Assembly (NCBI GenBank): GCA_963668615.2
Contig: CAXXCL010000002.1
Span: 124,001-188,000, forward strand
Reading direction: 5' to 3'
DNA: 64,000 nucleotides
From: JAAYPI01 sp963668615
Lineage (GTDB): Bacteria > Bacteroidota > Bacteroidia > Bacteroidales > Paludibacteraceae
Shown here: positions 25,767-35,152 of the stretch, piece by piece
How positions within the stretch are numbered: position 1 is the stretch's first letter
Layout: each line of letters begins with the position of its first letter
Translations under genes and position numbers: made by a program
Notes under the pieces: generated by a model
The model's input: the letters and a program-made list of their open reading frames with translations, nothing else
What the model was told of the DNA's origin: nothing
The model's database searches: none

Positions 25767-26674
25767 TAAATTAAACCTAAAATTGAACATATAATTGCCT
25801 GACGGACAAAAACTCCGTTACGTGCTTGTTGAAAATAATATGCTTTTGGATTATCGTCCACATCTTCGTCAATTTCCGTAATTCGAGGTAGTGGATGCAA
25901 TATTCTGAGATTTTCTTTCGTATTTTCCAGTAAACAGTTTTTTAGTGTGTATGCATTTCTTACTTTTTCGTATTCTACGGGGTCTGTAAAGCGTTCTCGT
26001 TGCACCCTGGTCATATACAAAATGTCCGTATCGTCAATAACTTGGGATAAATCGTTACATTCTGTATAGTTGATATGATGTTCTTTGCAAAATAGCTTGT
26101 ATTGTTCGGGTAGTTGTAATTCTAAGGGGGAAACAAAGCGAAAAGTAGGGTTGAAGTATCTCATTGCCATAAGCAACGAATGTACTGTTCTTCCATATTT
26201 CAAATCACCCACCATACTGATTTTCAGATTATCGAGCGTTTTTTGCGTTTTTTTGATGGAATATAAATCAAGCATTGTTTGTGTCGGATGTTGGTTGGCT
26301 CCATCTCCGGCATTGATGACCGGAACAGATGCTATTTCGGAAGCGTATCTGGCAGCACCTTCTACAGGATGTCTCATTACAATCAGGTCTACATAATTAC
26401 TCACCATTTTTATGGTGTCTTTCAGCGTTTCTCCTTTTGACGAGCTGGATGTCGCAGCATCTGAAAACCCAATGACTCTTCCGCCTAATCGATTTACAGC
26501 TGTTTCGAAACTTAACCGTGTACGGGTAGATGGTTCAAAAAAGAGTGTTGCCACTACTTTGCCATCCAGAATTTTGGTATTGGGATTTTCTTCAAATTTC
26601 TCCGCGTAGGACAAAATCCGTAAGATATCTTCTTCCGAATAGTCGGTAATTGAAACTAATCCATTGTTTTTCAT
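25766..26674 (-). CDS. pyrB: Aspartate carbamoyltransferase catalytic chain
   Basis: 302 aa, second step of pyrimidine synthesis. Carbamoyl-phosphate motif FEPSTRTRLSFE, the aspartate-loop region GDGANQHPTQTMLD, GDLKYGRTVHSL and HPLPR are all present. Length is standard. Operon with pyrI. Confidence 0.95.
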   Translation of the reverse strand: MKNNGLVSITDYSEEDILRILSYAEKFEENPNTKILDGKVVATLFFEPSTRTRLSFETAVNRLGGRVIGFSDAATSSSSKGETLKDTIKMVSNYVDLIVMRHPVEGAARYASEIASVPVINAGDGANQHPTQTMLDLYSIKKTQKTLDNLKISMVGDLKYGRTVHSLLMAMRYFNPTFRFVSPLELQLPEQYKLFCKEHHINYTECNDLSQVIDDTDILYMTRVQRERFTDPVEYEKVRNAYTLKNCLLENTKENLRILHPLPRITEIDEDVDDNPKAYYFQQARNGVFVRQAIICSILGLI

Positions 26675-26733
26675 CCGAAAATAAGTTTAGGTTGAATGAG
26701 ATAAATCTTGATGTATAAAGTAACCGTCCAAAA

Positions 26734-26770
26734 AAAAGCCAACATAAGGCACGGCTTATACTGGCTTTTA
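26734..26770 (-). terminator. Intrinsic terminator of the DUF1015 gene
   Basis: Imperfect stem of about 14 bp (AAAGCCAACATAAG against CTTATACTGGCTTT) with a U8 run on the minus strand. It separates the ser operon from pyrB. Confidence 0.7.
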
Positions 26771-26844
26771 ATAGATTCTATGTTAACAATCTGCTTTCAT
26801 ATCAAACGCAAATGTAAGAAATAAAATTTACAGACAGAACAATT

Positions 26845-28089
26845 TTAGATTAATTTATGAATAACTAATCCGGAACGTAATTTAGGTTCAAACCAAGTGG
26901 TTTTTGGCGGCATAATATTGCCTGTATCGGCAATGTCAATGAGCTGTTTCATAGAAACAGGATAGAGGGCTAAAGCAACTTTCATTTCGCCATTGTCAAC
27001 GCGTTTTTTCAACTCGCCTAAACCTCTAATCCCTCCGACAAAGTCAATTCGTTTATCGCTACGAAGGTCTTTAATACCTAAAATTTCGTCTAAAATAAGG
27101 TTTGAGGAAATGGTTACGTCAAGTACGCCAATCGGATCACTGTCATTAAAGGTGCCTTTTTTAGCAGTAAGCGAATACCATTTGCCTGATAGATACAAAG
27201 AAAAATTGTGTAATTTTTCAGGCTTGTATATTTCAGTTCCTTTATCTTCTATGTCGAAATTTTTTTCCAAAGCTTTCAAAAAGTCCTGATTACTCAGCCC
27301 GTTCAAATCTTTTACTACACGGTTGTAATCCATTATATTCAGTTGATTGTCAGGAAAACATACCGCTAAAAAATAGTTGTATTCTTCGTCGCCCTTGTGA
27401 GTCGGATTTTGTAATTTTTTTTCGTTTCCAACCAAAGCAGCTGCTGCACTACGGTGGTGTCCGTCCGCAATGTACAAAGAAGGAATGTTGGCAAATATCG
27501 ACGTAATACGATTTATGGTCTTTTTATCTGAAATTAGCCAAAAATGATGACCAAACCCATCCGGTGCTACAAAATCATATTCAGGTTTGTGTTTGATAGT
27601 TTCGCCAATGATAGCATCTATTTCGTCGTTGTGTGGGTAAGCCAAAAAGACAGGTTCGATATTTGCATTGTTTACTCTAACGTGCTTCATTCTGTCTTCT
27701 TCTTTGTCCCGACGTGTAAGTTCGTGCTTTTTGATGTTATTATTCATGTAGTCAGCTACAGAGGCACCAACAACCAAACCGTATTGTTTTTTACCGTTCA
27801 TGGTTTGAGCGTACACGTAATATTTTTCCTCTTTGTCTTGTACAAGCCAGCCTTTATCCTGAAATAATTGGAAGTTTTCAGCAGCTTTTTCATATACGTC
27901 AGCATCGTGTTCGTCTTTCCCTTCGGGAAAATCAATTTCCGGTTTAATGATATGATAAAGCGATTTTTCGTTGCCTTTTGCTTCTTTACGGGCTTCTTCC
28001 GAATTAAGCACGTCATAAGGACGAGAAGCTATTTGTTCTACTAAATTTTGAGGAGGACGTATGCCTTTGAAAGGTTTGATTGTAGCCAT
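26845..28089 (-). CDS. DUF1015 family protein linked to serine synthesis
   Basis: 414 aa cytoplasmic protein with the family start (IKPFKGIRPP, ASRPYDVLN), the IADGHHRSAAA motif at mid-chain and WFEPKLRSGLVIH at the C-terminus. The biochemical function is not established to my knowledge. It lies directly after serC and serA on the same strand, which suggests a serine or phosphoserine-related role by context only. Confidence 0.85.
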   Translation of the reverse strand: MATIKPFKGIRPPQNLVEQIASRPYDVLNSEEARKEAKGNEKSLYHIIKPEIDFPEGKDEHDADVYEKAAENFQLFQDKGWLVQDKEEKYYVYAQTMNGKKQYGLVVGASVADYMNNNIKKHELTRRDKEEDRMKHVRVNNANIEPVFLAYPHNDEIDAIIGETIKHKPEYDFVAPDGFGHHFWLISDKKTINRITSIFANIPSLYIADGHHRSAAAALVGNEKKLQNPTHKGDEEYNYFLAVCFPDNQLNIMDYNRVVKDLNGLSNQDFLKALEKNFDIEDKGTEIYKPEKLHNFSLYLSGKWYSLTAKKGTFNDSDPIGVLDVTISSNLILDEILGIKDLRSDKRIDFVGGIRGLGELKKRVDNGEMKVALALYPVSMKQLIDIADTGNIMPPKTTWFEPKLRSGLVIHKLI

Positions 28090-28181
28090 ATTTTTATGAT
28101 TTAAAGTGATACAAAATTAAAAATAAATCAAATTCATCTAAATCTTTGCAGGTTCTTTTTTTTTATAATTTACAAGTAATA

Positions 28182-28219
28182 AATAAGGCACCTAAAGAAT
28201 TGTTTTTAGATGCCTTATT
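28182..28219 (-). terminator. Terminator-like hairpin between serA and DUF1015
   Basis: Stem AATAAGGCA/TGCCTTATT extended by CCTAAA/TTTAGA with one mismatch. The downstream U tract is poor, so it may only attenuate. Confidence 0.6.
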
Positions 28220-28237
28220 TAATTTTAACCTAATCTA

Positions 28238-29158
28238 TTATTTATTAACGCGGAACTTTTGGTTACCGTTTTTGATAAAATCAACAATCTGTTTTGCAGC
28301 AGCAATACCTGCATTGATGTTTGCTTCAGCTGTTTGAGCTCCCATCTTTTTAGGAGTAGAAAAATATCTTCCCGCAAACTTTTCTGATAATTCAGCAGCA
28401 TTTGAAGGCATAATGTCCGTTATATATTTAAAGTCGGGGCGATCTGTCATCAGTTGTACCAATTCAGCTTCGTTGATAACTTCTTTACGAGCGGTATTGA
28501 CTAATAATCCACCTTTTGGCATTTTGTTCAACAATGCGTAGTTAATGGAATTTTTCGTTTCCGGTGTTGCCGGAATATGGAGAGAAACGACATCACAAGT
28601 AGCATATAATTCTGCTTCAGAATTTAATGCTGTAACATTGTCTTTTTCAATCACTTCTTTAGGACAAAAAGCATCGTAAGCAAAAATTTCCATGCCAAAA
28701 CCTTTTGCAACGCGAGCTACATTACGTCCAACATTTCCGTAAGCATGAATACCCAATTTTTTACCCATTAATTCAGTTCCTGATGTCCCGTTGTAAAAGT
28801 TGCGAACGGCGTATACCATCATTCCGAATGCTAATTCGGCAACCGCATTGGAGTTTTGTCCCGGAGTATTCATTACACAAACGCCGTGTTTTGTGGCTGA
28901 TTCGAGGTCTACATTGTCGTAACCTGCACCTGCACGGACAACAATTTTTAGTTGTTTTGCTGCATCAAGCACTTCGTTATCAATAATATCACTACGAATG
29001 ATAATTGCGTTTGCATCGGCTACCGCATCGAGTAACTGTTTCTTTTCGGTGTATTTTTCCAGCAAAGCCAATTCAAAACCGGCAGCTTCTATTTCTTTAC
29101 GAATACCATCTACTGCAATTTTTGCAAATGGTTTGTCTGTTGCTATTAATACTTTCAT
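28238..29158 (-). CDS. serA: D-3-phosphoglycerate dehydrogenase (short, Lys-type)
   Basis: 306 aa NAD-dependent first enzyme of serine synthesis. Rossmann motif AYGNVGRNVARV, catalytic-Arg region NTARKEVINEAEL, substrate-side motif GAGYDNVD. No ACT domain, so no classical serine feedback site. The usual catalytic His motif TPH reads TPKKMGAQT (from 268), i.e. Lys in place of His, as in the Entamoeba/Bacteroides-type enzymes. Follows serC. Confidence 0.9.
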   Translation of the reverse strand: MKVLIATDKPFAKIAVDGIRKEIEAAGFELALLEKYTEKKQLLDAVADANAIIIRSDIIDNEVLDAAKQLKIVVRAGAGYDNVDLESATKHGVCVMNTPGQNSNAVAELAFGMMVYAVRNFYNGTSGTELMGKKLGIHAYGNVGRNVARVAKGFGMEIFAYDAFCPKEVIEKDNVTALNSEAELYATCDVVSLHIPATPETKNSINYALLNKMPKGGLLVNTARKEVINEAELVQLMTDRPDFKYITDIMPSNAAELSEKFAGRYFSTPKKMGAQTAEANINAGIAAAKQIVDFIKNGNQKFRVNK

Positions 29159-29197
29159 TTCAATTGTTTTATATAAGTTTGATTTAATCTAAAAAGA

Positions 29198-29249
29198 GAA
29201 TACGTTTCTCGGGAAAAGCTGCTTGAGCCTGCCTCAGAGAAACGTATTC
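29198..29249 (-). terminator. Long inverted repeat between serC and serA
   Basis: Perfect 13-bp arms GAATACGTTTCTC (29198-29210) and GAGAAACGTATTC (29237-29249) with a 26-nt loop, followed on the minus strand by TCTTTTTAG. It lies inside the operon, so it may be a terminator, an attenuator or an mRNA processing/stability element. Confidence 0.6.
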
Positions 29250-29266
29250 CATTTGAATGTTATATT

Positions 29267-30337
29267 TTATGCAAATTTTGCTTCAAATTCTTTCATACAG
29301 TCAACTAAGGCTTGAACACTTTCGATAGGAAGAGCATTGTAACACGAAGCACGGAATCCACCAACCAAACGGTGTCCTTTAATTCCGACCATGCCCTGAG
29401 ATGTTGCAAATTTCAAGAAATCAGCTTCTAAATCTTTATATTTTTCTTTCATTACGAAACAAATATTCATACGAGAGCGGTCTTCCTTATTCGCTGTCCC
29501 TTCAAACATTTTGCTGTTGTCAATAGCGTTGTAAAGAAGATTTGCTTTTGCGATATTTTTCTTTTCCATTTCAACGAGACCTCCGTTTTTCTTCAACCAT
29601 TTTAAGGTTTGAAGTGCCGCGTAAATGGGCAATACAGGCGGTGTATTGAACATAGAACCTTCTGCAATGTGAGTTTTGTAGTTCAACATGGTAGGAATAT
29701 ATCGACTGACTTTTCCAAGTATTTCATCTTTTACAATGACAAAAGTAACTCCGGCAGGAGCCAGATTTTTTTGTGCACCACCGTAGATAAGTCCGTATTT
29801 GGAAACGTCAACAGGACGGGAGAAAATGTCAGAAGACATATCAGCAACCATCGGCACAGGAGAATCAAGGTCAGTCAGAATTTCTGTTCCGTAGATGGTG
29901 TTATTGGTTGTGATGTGAAAATAATCGGCATCAGCAGGAATAGTAAAATTTTTAGGAATAAAAGAAAAATTTGCATCGGCAGAAGAAGCTACTTCTACTA
30001 CTTCTCCAAATCCCTTTGCTTCTTTTATTGCCTTTTTAGCCCACACGCCGGTGTTTAAATAGGCTGCTTTTTTTTCTAATAAATTGAACGGAACCATACA
30101 GAATTCCAAACTAGCTCCACCTCCAAGGAAAATTACCGAATATCCTTCCGGTATGTTTAAAAGTTCTTTGAACAATGCAACAGCTTCGTCTACAATGGGT
30201 TGGAAGTTTTTTGCACGATGGCTTATTTCCAAGATAGAAAGTCCGTCATTTTCAAAATCTAACACTGCTTCCGCAGTTTTTTCAATGACTTCTCTTGGTA
30301 AGATAGATGGTCCTGCGTTGAAATTATGCTTCTTCAT
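29267..30337 (-). CDS. serC: Phosphoserine aminotransferase
   Basis: 356 aa PLP aminotransferase, second step of serine synthesis. Start KHNFNAGPSILP, LGGGASLEF near the N-terminus, PLP-lysine region YGGAQKNLAPAG, and C-terminal GHRLVGGFRASCYNA. First gene of the serC-serA-DUF1015 group. Confidence 0.95.
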   Translation of the reverse strand: MKKHNFNAGPSILPREVIEKTAEAVLDFENDGLSILEISHRAKNFQPIVDEAVALFKELLNIPEGYSVIFLGGGASLEFCMVPFNLLEKKAAYLNTGVWAKKAIKEAKGFGEVVEVASSADANFSFIPKNFTIPADADYFHITTNNTIYGTEILTDLDSPVPMVADMSSDIFSRPVDVSKYGLIYGGAQKNLAPAGVTFVIVKDEILGKVSRYIPTMLNYKTHIAEGSMFNTPPVLPIYAALQTLKWLKKNGGLVEMEKKNIAKANLLYNAIDNSKMFEGTANKEDRSRMNICFVMKEKYKDLEADFLKFATSQGMVGIKGHRLVGGFRASCYNALPIESVQALVDCMKEFEAKFA

Positions 30338-30537
30338 CCGTGAATAAATTATTAATTATAAAGTTTGGGATGTTACCCGCATGTGGGCTTTTCATCCTTA
30401 TTGTTGTTTAACGAACATGCTCGTTATTCTATTGGCAAATACGAAGTTAAAAAGAACCTGAAAAGAGGATTTTTCTTAAATACCCACAAAGTTATTATTT
30501 TTTTTCTTTTTGGCTATTATCTTTTTACACTAATTTA

Positions 30538-31776
30538 TCAACAACGGTTTTTGTCGACGATTTTTTCTATGATTTTTAGAATGGTTTCCATCGATTTTTC
30601 CATTGATTGCACAGGGATGTATTCATATCGACTATGAAAATTATGTCCGCCTGCAAAAATATTCGGACAAGGAAGTCCCATAAAAGAAAGTCTTGCACCG
30701 TCTGTTCCACCTCTTATAGGAGATATTTTGGGCGTAATTCCAAGTTCCTTCATCGCATCCTTTGCAATATCCACAATGTGCATGGACGGACTTATCTTTT
30801 CTTTCATATTGTAATATTGGTCTTTTATAACGATTGTTGCAGTATCTTTTCCGTATTTTTCGTTAACCCTGCTAATTAGCATTCTAAAGGTGTTTTTTCT
30901 TTTTTCAAAACTGTCTTTTTCGAAATCACGAATGATATAATTCACCACTGTTTTTTCAACATTTCCCTCCATTGCATCTATATGGAAAAAACCTTCTCTA
31001 TTTTCTGTGTTTTGAGGTAATCCTTTGTCTGATAAATGATTAATTATTTCGTTGGCGACCAATAATGAGTTTACCATTTTGTTCTTGGCATATCCCGGAT
31101 GAACATTTGTCCCCTGAATCGTAATAACAACCGAAGCGGCGTTGAAGTTTTCATATTCCAATTCTCCAACTTCTCCGCCATCAATAGTGTATGCCCATTG
31201 GGCATCAAAAATAGCTGTGTCAAAATAATCGGCACCCCGCCCAATTTCTTCGTCCGGTGTAAAGGCTATTTGTATATCTCCGTGTTCTATCTCGGTGTGC
31301 AGGGTCAAATATTCTATGGCGGAAATAATGGCTGTAATTCCTGCTTTGTCGTCGCTTCCTAAAAGGGTAGTTCCGTCTGTAACAATAATGTCTTGACCCG
31401 TGTAGTTGAGTATTTCGGGATATTGTTTTGTCGAAAGAATGATATTTTTTTCAACATGTAAAACAATGTCTTTCCCATCATAATTCTTAATGATACGGGG
31501 TTTAATATTTTTACCTTCTGCACCCGGACTTGTGTCAATGTGTGCGATAAATCCTATTTTAGGGATGTTATTTTTTTTAGAATTAGATGGCAGTGTGGCA
31601 TACAAATAACCTTTCTCTGTTAAGATGATATTTTGTAGTGACAGCTTTTCCAATTCTTCTTTTAAATGGTTGGCAAAAACCATTTGCCCCTTAGAACTTG
31701 GTGTATCCGTTACTTTTTCATCAGCTTTTGTGTCATACGAAATATAAGTTAGGAATCGGTAGGTTATGTTTTCCAT
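30538..31776 (-). CDS. pepT: Peptidase T (tripeptide aminopeptidase)
   Basis: 412 aa M20-family di-zinc exopeptidase releasing the N-terminal residue of tripeptides. Motifs: GFIAHIDTSPG (metal His/catalytic Asp), LGSDDKAGITAI, TPDEEIGRGAD (general base Glu-Glu), PIRGGTDGARLSFMGLPCPN and C-terminal GGHNFHSRYEY. Length matches the family. Confidence 0.95.
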   Translation of the reverse strand: MENITYRFLTYISYDTKADEKVTDTPSSKGQMVFANHLKEELEKLSLQNIILTEKGYLYATLPSNSKKNNIPKIGFIAHIDTSPGAEGKNIKPRIIKNYDGKDIVLHVEKNIILSTKQYPEILNYTGQDIIVTDGTTLLGSDDKAGITAIISAIEYLTLHTEIEHGDIQIAFTPDEEIGRGADYFDTAIFDAQWAYTIDGGEVGELEYENFNAASVVITIQGTNVHPGYAKNKMVNSLLVANEIINHLSDKGLPQNTENREGFFHIDAMEGNVEKTVVNYIIRDFEKDSFEKRKNTFRMLISRVNEKYGKDTATIVIKDQYYNMKEKISPSMHIVDIAKDAMKELGITPKISPIRGGTDGARLSFMGLPCPNIFAGGHNFHSRYEYIPVQSMEKSMETILKIIEKIVDKNRC

Positions 31777-32106
31777 TGTTCTTGCAAACTTAATTTTATG
31801 TTGTGATTCAATCTTTTATCTCAAAATTCTAATTCATTCATCTTTACTCTAATTTGACAGAATAACCCATGCAGCATATACGTTCAATCCTTTTTGTTCA
31901 AACAGTAATTAATGCTATAGATTACAATGCCTTTACACTCACAACGGGTAAAAACATTAATCCAATTGATAGTAAGAAATGTAACTAAGTAAATACTGTG
32001 TGAATTGTAAAATTAATATTTTCTACTCATTGTTGCTTTGTTTTGGAGTTAGAAATTGCCTTTTATTATAGGCACAAGTTTCTAAAATTCTTCCCAATAA
32101 GGTTTT
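31777..32106. other. Intergenic region, 330 bp
   Basis: No ORF. On the minus strand TAAGTTTG (31792-31785) matches the -7 consensus just ahead of pepT. A weak imperfect hairpin (about 32050-32085, TTAGAAA/TTTCTAA arms) could terminate the metallophosphoesterase transcript. Otherwise AT-rich with nothing recognised. Confidence 0.4.
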
Positions 32107-33222
32107 TCAGTATTTCATCGTTATCACTGCTAGTTCTGATTGTGTTCCGATGCGGTATTGTGGTCCCCAGATGCCGATTCCCGAGGAAACATAATAGTGA
32201 GTGTTGCCTTTGTGCAGATAGCCGTGTGCTTGTTCAAACATGTTTTTTACAATGAAGTTGCCGGGAAAAAACTGTCCTCCGTGTGTATGTCCTGACACTT
32301 GCAGGTCGATATGGTTTTGTTGTGCCTCTTCTAGATGGTGTGGTTGGTGGTCAAGTAGGATAACCGGCAAGTTCATATCAAGTTCTTTGGTGAGTGATGC
32401 TAATGGTTGACGTTTTGGATCAGAATAATCCTCTCGTCCAACAACATAAAATGAATTATTAACCAGTACTACAGAGTCGATCAATACTGTAATGCCAGCA
32501 CTACGGAGATATTCGGCCGTAGCATTGGGTCGTTCGGCAAACAATTCATGGTTGCCGTTGATGCCAAAAATGCCCATCGGTGCATTAATTTTTAGCAATT
32601 CTTCTTTGATATTTTGCCGGATAACGGGTTCGATGGATCGGTCACTGAAGTCGCCTGCTATCAGCACAATATCAGGATGCTGTGCGTTGATTAGTTTTAC
32701 GTACTGCTGCATCTGCTTTTTTTTGATTGAGAATCCGATATGCAGGTCGCTTATTGCTACTATTTTTAATTCTTTGTTTTGTTTTGGTTTAGCGATTTGA
32801 ATTGTGATAGGCACTACTACAGGATGGTTAAAGCGATAGTTACCAACAATCAATGTAATGACAATAACGGTTATGCTACCGATGAACCACCAGTATCGAA
32901 ATGAGACCATACCTGCTGGGGCAAAATGGGCGAAGGCATTGGTAGCCCGTACAAGGTCGGCGAGCACAAATGCAATAAAAAGATAGATCAGGACAATAAA
33001 ATAGGTGTTGCCGGTGAATGCGAGGGAGGAGGCAAGTTCAGTATTCATTTTGTGTCCGACAAAAAGAGCTGTGAGAAACGATGCTAAACCTAGTACGCTG
33101 ACTCCTGCATAGAGTTGTTTCCAATAGCCCTGTGTCGGTAACGATTGGTATCCGCGGATAATAACATACGCAAAAATTGCCATAAACAGGGAGAAAATAA
33201 GCAAGAAAAACCCGTATTTCAT
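32107..33222 (-). CDS. Membrane-bound metallophosphoesterase (YkuE-like)
   Basis: About 371 aa from ATG 33222 (MKYGFFLLIF); the frame extends 32 codons upstream without a better start. Four N-terminal transmembrane helices (residues about 1-150), then a calcineurin-like phosphoesterase domain with SDLHIG, GDFSDR, GNHE and GHTHGGQ, the complete di-metal motif set. Substrate unknown; relatives act on phospholipid-type phosphodiesters or phosphomonoesters. Confidence 0.85.
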   Translation of the reverse strand: MKYGFFLLIFSLFMAIFAYVIIRGYQSLPTQGYWKQLYAGVSVLGLASFLTALFVGHKMNTELASSLAFTGNTYFIVLIYLFIAFVLADLVRATNAFAHFAPAGMVSFRYWWFIGSITVIVITLIVGNYRFNHPVVVPITIQIAKPKQNKELKIVAISDLHIGFSIKKKQMQQYVKLINAQHPDIVLIAGDFSDRSIEPVIRQNIKEELLKINAPMGIFGINGNHELFAERPNATAEYLRSAGITVLIDSVVLVNNSFYVVGREDYSDPKRQPLASLTKELDMNLPVILLDHQPHHLEEAQQNHIDLQVSGHTHGGQFFPGNFIVKNMFEQAHGYLHKGNTHYYVSSGIGIWGPQYRIGTQSELAVITMKY

Positions 33223-33385
33223 TTGTTTTTGTTTGTGAGAAAAAATAATGTGTTTCGTCCTAAAATAGGGTTGCAGATTAATAACTACTTTTGTTAAAAA
33301 AATCAACAACCATATCATGAATTTTGTAGTCTAAAGATAGATGTAAGTAAATATCAATGGTATTTTTATTACTTTTTTTGCACAG

Positions 33386-33516
33386 TCTAACGGTGGCGGT
33401 ATGGCCAGTAAGGGATTGCGGAGCGACGTTCCTATCAACTGAGACGAAAGATTGATGCGGGTGATGACCTTCGCATACTACTGAAACCCTTATTGGCTAT
33501 ACCGCGTGTTACCGCC
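33386..33516. repeat. attC-like inverted repeat behind the hxs cassette
   Basis: 131-bp element. Inner arms 33396-33414 and 33487-33505 pair over 19 nt with two G-T wobbles and no true mismatch. Outer boxes are CTAAC (33387-33391) and GTTACCGCC (33508-33516). The latter is the same box as the one at 36988-36996 ahead of hxsD (opposite orientation), so the two ends of the hxs cassette match. Confidence 0.7.
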
Positions 33517-33700
33517 TGGTGTTTTTTGTTTTCAGTCATCATTTCTGTTCAATTTTATACATTGAATCTCTCTACATTGCTTTTGGGTAGGCAAGCTCTT
33601 TGGTTGGTTTTGGTCGTGTGTCTGCTTTTTGAGCGACCAGCTAATGTGCTTGACTACGAAGCGTTGACTTCTCATTTATACTGACTTCTTTTTTTTACTT

Positions 33701-33732
33701 AAAAAAGACAGCCCCCATAAGCGAGGACTGTC
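33701..33732 (-). terminator. Intrinsic terminator of the hxs operon
   Basis: GACAG/CTGTC stem extended by inner C/G pairs, followed on the minus strand by U6, 9 nt after the hxsA stop. Confidence 0.75.
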
Positions 33733-33740
33733 CGTCCACA

Positions 33741-33983
33741 CTAGCTACCAGAGACATGTGAACTATGAGAAGCGTGAGATGCATGTGAACCATGAGAACC
33801 GTGGTCTGCTAATAGCATTACACTGTTCCCATAGAGTTGGCTCGCATGTTTCAAAACAAGACCATTGTCATTGCCTTGACTTATGCTCACATCAGAAAAT
33901 TTAAGCAGTTTTGCTGCTTTGGTAGTAACAATAGTTCCCATTAAAACTAAAGCTGCTGCTACCGGAATTAAAATTTTTCTCAT
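33741..33983 (-). CDS. hxsA: His-Xaa-Ser repeat peptide precursor, HxsA-like
   Basis: 80 aa. N-terminal signal-peptide-like segment (ILIPVAAALVLMGTIVTTKA), a polar middle, then six tandem His-Xaa-Ser triplets at residues 61-78 (HGS, HGS, HAS, HAS, HSS, HVS) and a final GS. Substrate of the neighbouring radical SAM enzymes in the His-Xaa-Ser (Hxs) system. Modification chemistry and final activity are not readable from sequence. It is the last gene of hxsDBCA, 11 nt after hxsC. Too short for many gene callers but clearly real. Confidence 0.85.
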   Translation of the reverse strand: MRKILIPVAAALVLMGTIVTTKAAKLLKFSDVSISQGNDNGLVLKHASQLYGNSVMLLADHGSHGSHASHASHSSHVSGS

Positions 33984-33994
33984 AAAAATTTAAA

Positions 33995-35152
33995 TTAAAG
34001 GTGAGAAAAACAACAAGCGTCTTTCGCTTGAAGGTCTTTAATAGTTGTGATACCGCGACTATGTTTATCTTTTGATGATGCAAAAAAACCAGCGCATTTT
34101 GCTCTTAAAATGCAATCTTCACATTCCATTATATAAATATTTTTCCAATCAGATATAGATTGAACCGCAAAACATCTTAATTTTTCTGGCAATACACAAA
34201 GCTGAGTATTATAAATGGAAACATGTAAATCTCTGTAATGTAAATTCAAAACAGCTTTTTCTAATGCGTTATTGTAATCTAATGGGTCAATCCATAAATC
34301 AGTTAAATTATCATTTGCATAACCTATTGGCTCCATTTGCATAAATGCAATATGATAAACAAATGGGAAATTTGCATAAATAAACTCCGATAATTCAGGC
34401 AATCTGTCATAATTCATTTTATGAATAACAACACGAATACCAATTTTAATATTGAATTTTGCTAGATTATAAATTCCTTTTATTGTTTTATAAAAAGAAT
34501 TCGTTCTTACAATGCTATTGTGAATACTGTCAATATCTGAATACAAAGGAATATCAACAACAATTTCTTGTTTTATAGCTTGCGCAAATTGTTTTGCATA
34601 TTCGTAGTTTTCAAACTTAATACCATTTGACAATAGATTAATAGAGGCTTTCGGAATTCTATTATGAATTGCATGTAAAATTTCAAATAATTTAACTCCA
34701 ATTAAAGTAGGTTCACCTCCAGTAATACTAATTGATTTTGCGCTTTTATCAATAAGAGAAATATATTTCAAGTTTAAGTCAAATTTATTCTCCTCTTGCT
34801 TTACAGGAGGTTGCGGACACATAATACAATTCGAATTGCACCTTCCCGTAATAAATATTGCATTATGACGAGAATTTATATCATATACAATACTTATTCT
34901 ACCGTCAGGTTCAATTGTAACGATGTCATTATTGAATAATTCTGAAATACTCTCAACATTTCGAACATACGATAAAGAATTGTTGTTAATATTCTTACTT
35001 GTCGTAATTACAGCTAAATAACCTTTTGGAAATTTGTCACTGTCGGTAACATAAATCAAATCATTCTTATTAGCAAACAAATCATCATTTTTAGTGATTT
35101 TGCCAATCAAGACTTTATTTATATTTTGTGCATCGCCAATTAATTGCTTCAT
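33995..35152 (-). CDS. hxsC: His-Xaa-Ser system radical SAM maturase HxsC
   Basis: 385 aa. Radical SAM cluster motif CNSNCIMC (Cys105, 109, 112) after a beta-rich N-terminal domain of about 95 residues; SAM-binding GGEPT follows. C-terminal Cys motif CEDCILRAKCAGF suggests an auxiliary Fe-S site. Modifies HxsA, presumably with HxsB. The start overlaps the hxsB stop by 4 nt (ATGA), so translation is coupled. Confidence 0.85.
   Translation of the reverse strand: MKQLIGDAQNINKVLIGKITKNDDLFANKNDLIYVTDSDKFPKGYLAVITTSKNINNNSLSYVRNVESISELFNNDIVTIEPDGRISIVYDINSRHNAIFITGRCNSNCIMCPQPPVKQEENKFDLNLKYISLIDKSAKSISITGGEPTLIGVKLFEILHAIHNRIPKASINLLSNGIKFENYEYAKQFAQAIKQEIVVDIPLYSDIDSIHNSIVRTNSFYKTIKGIYNLAKFNIKIGIRVVIHKMNYDRLPELSEFIYANFPFVYHIAFMQMEPIGYANDNLTDLWIDPLDYNNALEKAVLNLHYRDLHVSIYNTQLCVLPEKLRCFAVQSISDWKNIYIMECEDCILRAKCAGFFASSKDKHSRGITTIKDLQAKDACCFSHL

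Larger units (their letters stand above)
33223..33740. other. Junction region of island 2
   Basis: Gene-free stretch between the metallophosphoesterase and hxsA. It holds the attC-like site (33386-33516) and the hxs terminator (33701-33732). A 63-codon open frame at 33493-33684 overlaps the attC-like element and has no protein-like features. Confidence 0.6.

Noticed and set aside
33493..33684. 63-codon plus-strand ORF beside the attC-like site
   Set aside because: It overlaps the inverted-repeat element, has no ribosome site or recognisable domain, and is explained by the structured DNA.
33741..33983. Considered the HxS repeat tract as a simple tandem DNA repeat or CRISPR-like array
   Set aside because: The repeats are 9-bp codon triplets in a coding frame, end with a stop codon, and adjoin the matching maturase genes.
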